From the NCBI GenBank assembly GCA_003222555.1, contig QHWL01000223.1, forward strand, positions 3,610 through 9,161: DNA of 5,552 bases, in the 5' to 3' direction. Shown piece by piece: positions 5,033-5,552 of the stretch (position 1 is the first letter of the stretch; every line of letters starts with the position of its first letter). This DNA comes from Acidobacteriota bacterium (lineage in GTDB: Bacteria > Acidobacteriota > Vicinamibacteria > Vicinamibacterales > CAVVIG01). Position numbers and translations under genes: made by a program. Under the pieces are notes generated by a model that was not told where the DNA came from, ran no database searches, and saw nothing but the letters and a program-made list of their open reading frames with translations.

Positions 5033-5552
5033 ATGTCGATCCTGAAGGTCGCGCGCATGGGCCACCCGGTGCTGCGCGCCAAGGCGTTGGCGATCCAGCG
5101 GGCCGAAATCAAAAGCCCGGCCGTTCAGCGTCTGATCGACGATTTGATCGAGACGATGGTCGAATATCACGGCGTTGGCCTGGCTGCGCCGCAGATCCAC
5201 GTCGGCTTGCGGGTGTTCGTCGGGGTCCTCGACGCGCGCGAGGGCCCGGGAGGAGAAGACGAGCGCGAGGCCGATCCGCTTGCGCTCATCAACCCGGAAA
5301 TCACACCGATCGGCGACGACATCGTGGAAGACTGGGAAGGCTGCCTGAGCGTTCCCGACATCCGCGGGCGCGTGCCGCGCGCGCGCGCGATCACGCTTCG
5401 CGCGTTCGACCGGAAGGGAGAGCGCATCGAAATCCGCGCCCACGACTTTCCGGCACGCGTCATCCAGCACGAAACCGATCATCTCGACGGCGTTCTCTTC
5501 CTCGACCGGATGCGGTCGCTCGAGTCTCTCACGTTTCTCGACGAGTACTCCC
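5033..5552 (+). CDS. def: Peptide deformylase, 3' end beyond the window
   Basis: Peptide deformylase removes the formyl group from the N-terminal methionine of nascent proteins at the ribosome exit; it is a metalloenzyme, usually with Fe2+ or Zn2+. The 173 visible codons are open to the edge and contain all three family motifs: GVGLAAPQ (47-54, with Gln54), EGCLS (102-106, metal-ligand Cys104) and HETDH (146-150, metal ligands His146 and His150, catalytic Glu147). The N-terminus MSILKVARMGHPVLR is typical. An acidic, Gly-rich insert (about 69-82) lengthens the loop between the first two motifs. Only the C-terminal tail is missing. ATG 5033 lies 9 bp after a perfect TATAAT and has no Shine-Dalgarno, so the mRNA is probably leaderless or nearly so. 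The methionyl-tRNA formyltransferase gene fmt often follows def, but that position is outside the window. Confidence 0.95.
   Translation, partial: MSILKVARMGHPVLRAKALAIQRAEIKSPAVQRLIDDLIETMVEYHGVGLAAPQIHVGLRVFVGVLDAREGPGGEDEREADPLALINPEITPIGDDIVEDWEGCLSVPDIRGRVPRARAITLRAFDRKGERIEIRAHDFPARVIQHETDHLDGVLFLDRMRSLESLTFLDEYS

Noticed and set aside
4266..5045. A 259-codon open frame on the plus strand opposite the NUDIX gene
   Set aside because: It mirrors a complete NUDIX box and zinc ribbon on the minus strand and runs past the def start; it is a reverse-frame shadow.

Overview
The window is a GC-rich bacterial chromosome segment with five protein-coding genes: thiI (+), a long class II fructose-bisphosphate aldolase (+), an unnamed lipoprotein (-), a zinc-ribbon NUDIX hydrolase (-) and the 5' part of a peptide deformylase gene, def (+), which runs off the right edge. 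No phage, transposase, rRNA, tRNA or CRISPR was seen. High GC, housekeeping genes in monocistronic arrangement, A/T-rich -10 boxes standing out of GC-rich DNA, repeat-filled intergenic gaps and the two-domain Pro/Ala-linked lipoprotein together suggest a soil-type Acidobacteriota (Vicinamibacteria-like). This is inferred from style, not from a marker gene.

Layout. Bases 53-1294 hold thiI, a short form without a rhodanese domain, followed by a small hairpin plus T-run (1314-1332). The gap 1295-1534 is filled by a GC-rich module of four consecutive perfect hairpins (1353-1489). It reads open on both strands and ends just before the aldolase ribosome binding site. Bases 1535-2986 hold the aldolase. 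The convergent gap 2987-3168 is filled by a second repeat element: a degenerate GTCCTTG heptamer array and a CACGAAG heptamer array, each followed by inverted copies of itself. Bases 3169-4209 encode the lipoprotein. Bases 4210-4361 hold only its ribosome binding site and no further feature I can support. Bases 4362-4910 encode the NUDIX protein. The 122-bp divergent gap 4911-5032 holds a symmetric -10 element that could serve both directions, a short upstream ORF and a 9-bp GC hairpin in the NUDIX leader, and an essentially leaderless start for def.

The genes do not form one pathway. thiI acts in tRNA thiolation (and possibly thiamine thiazole synthesis), the aldolase in glycolysis or gluconeogenesis, def in removal of the formyl group from new proteins, the NUDIX protein in nucleotide-type pyrophosphate hydrolysis, and the lipoprotein at the cell envelope. 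The less ordinary content is in the three intergenic gaps: a multi-hairpin repeat module with attC-like flanking heptamers, a nested heptamer palindrome, and a compact divergent control region.
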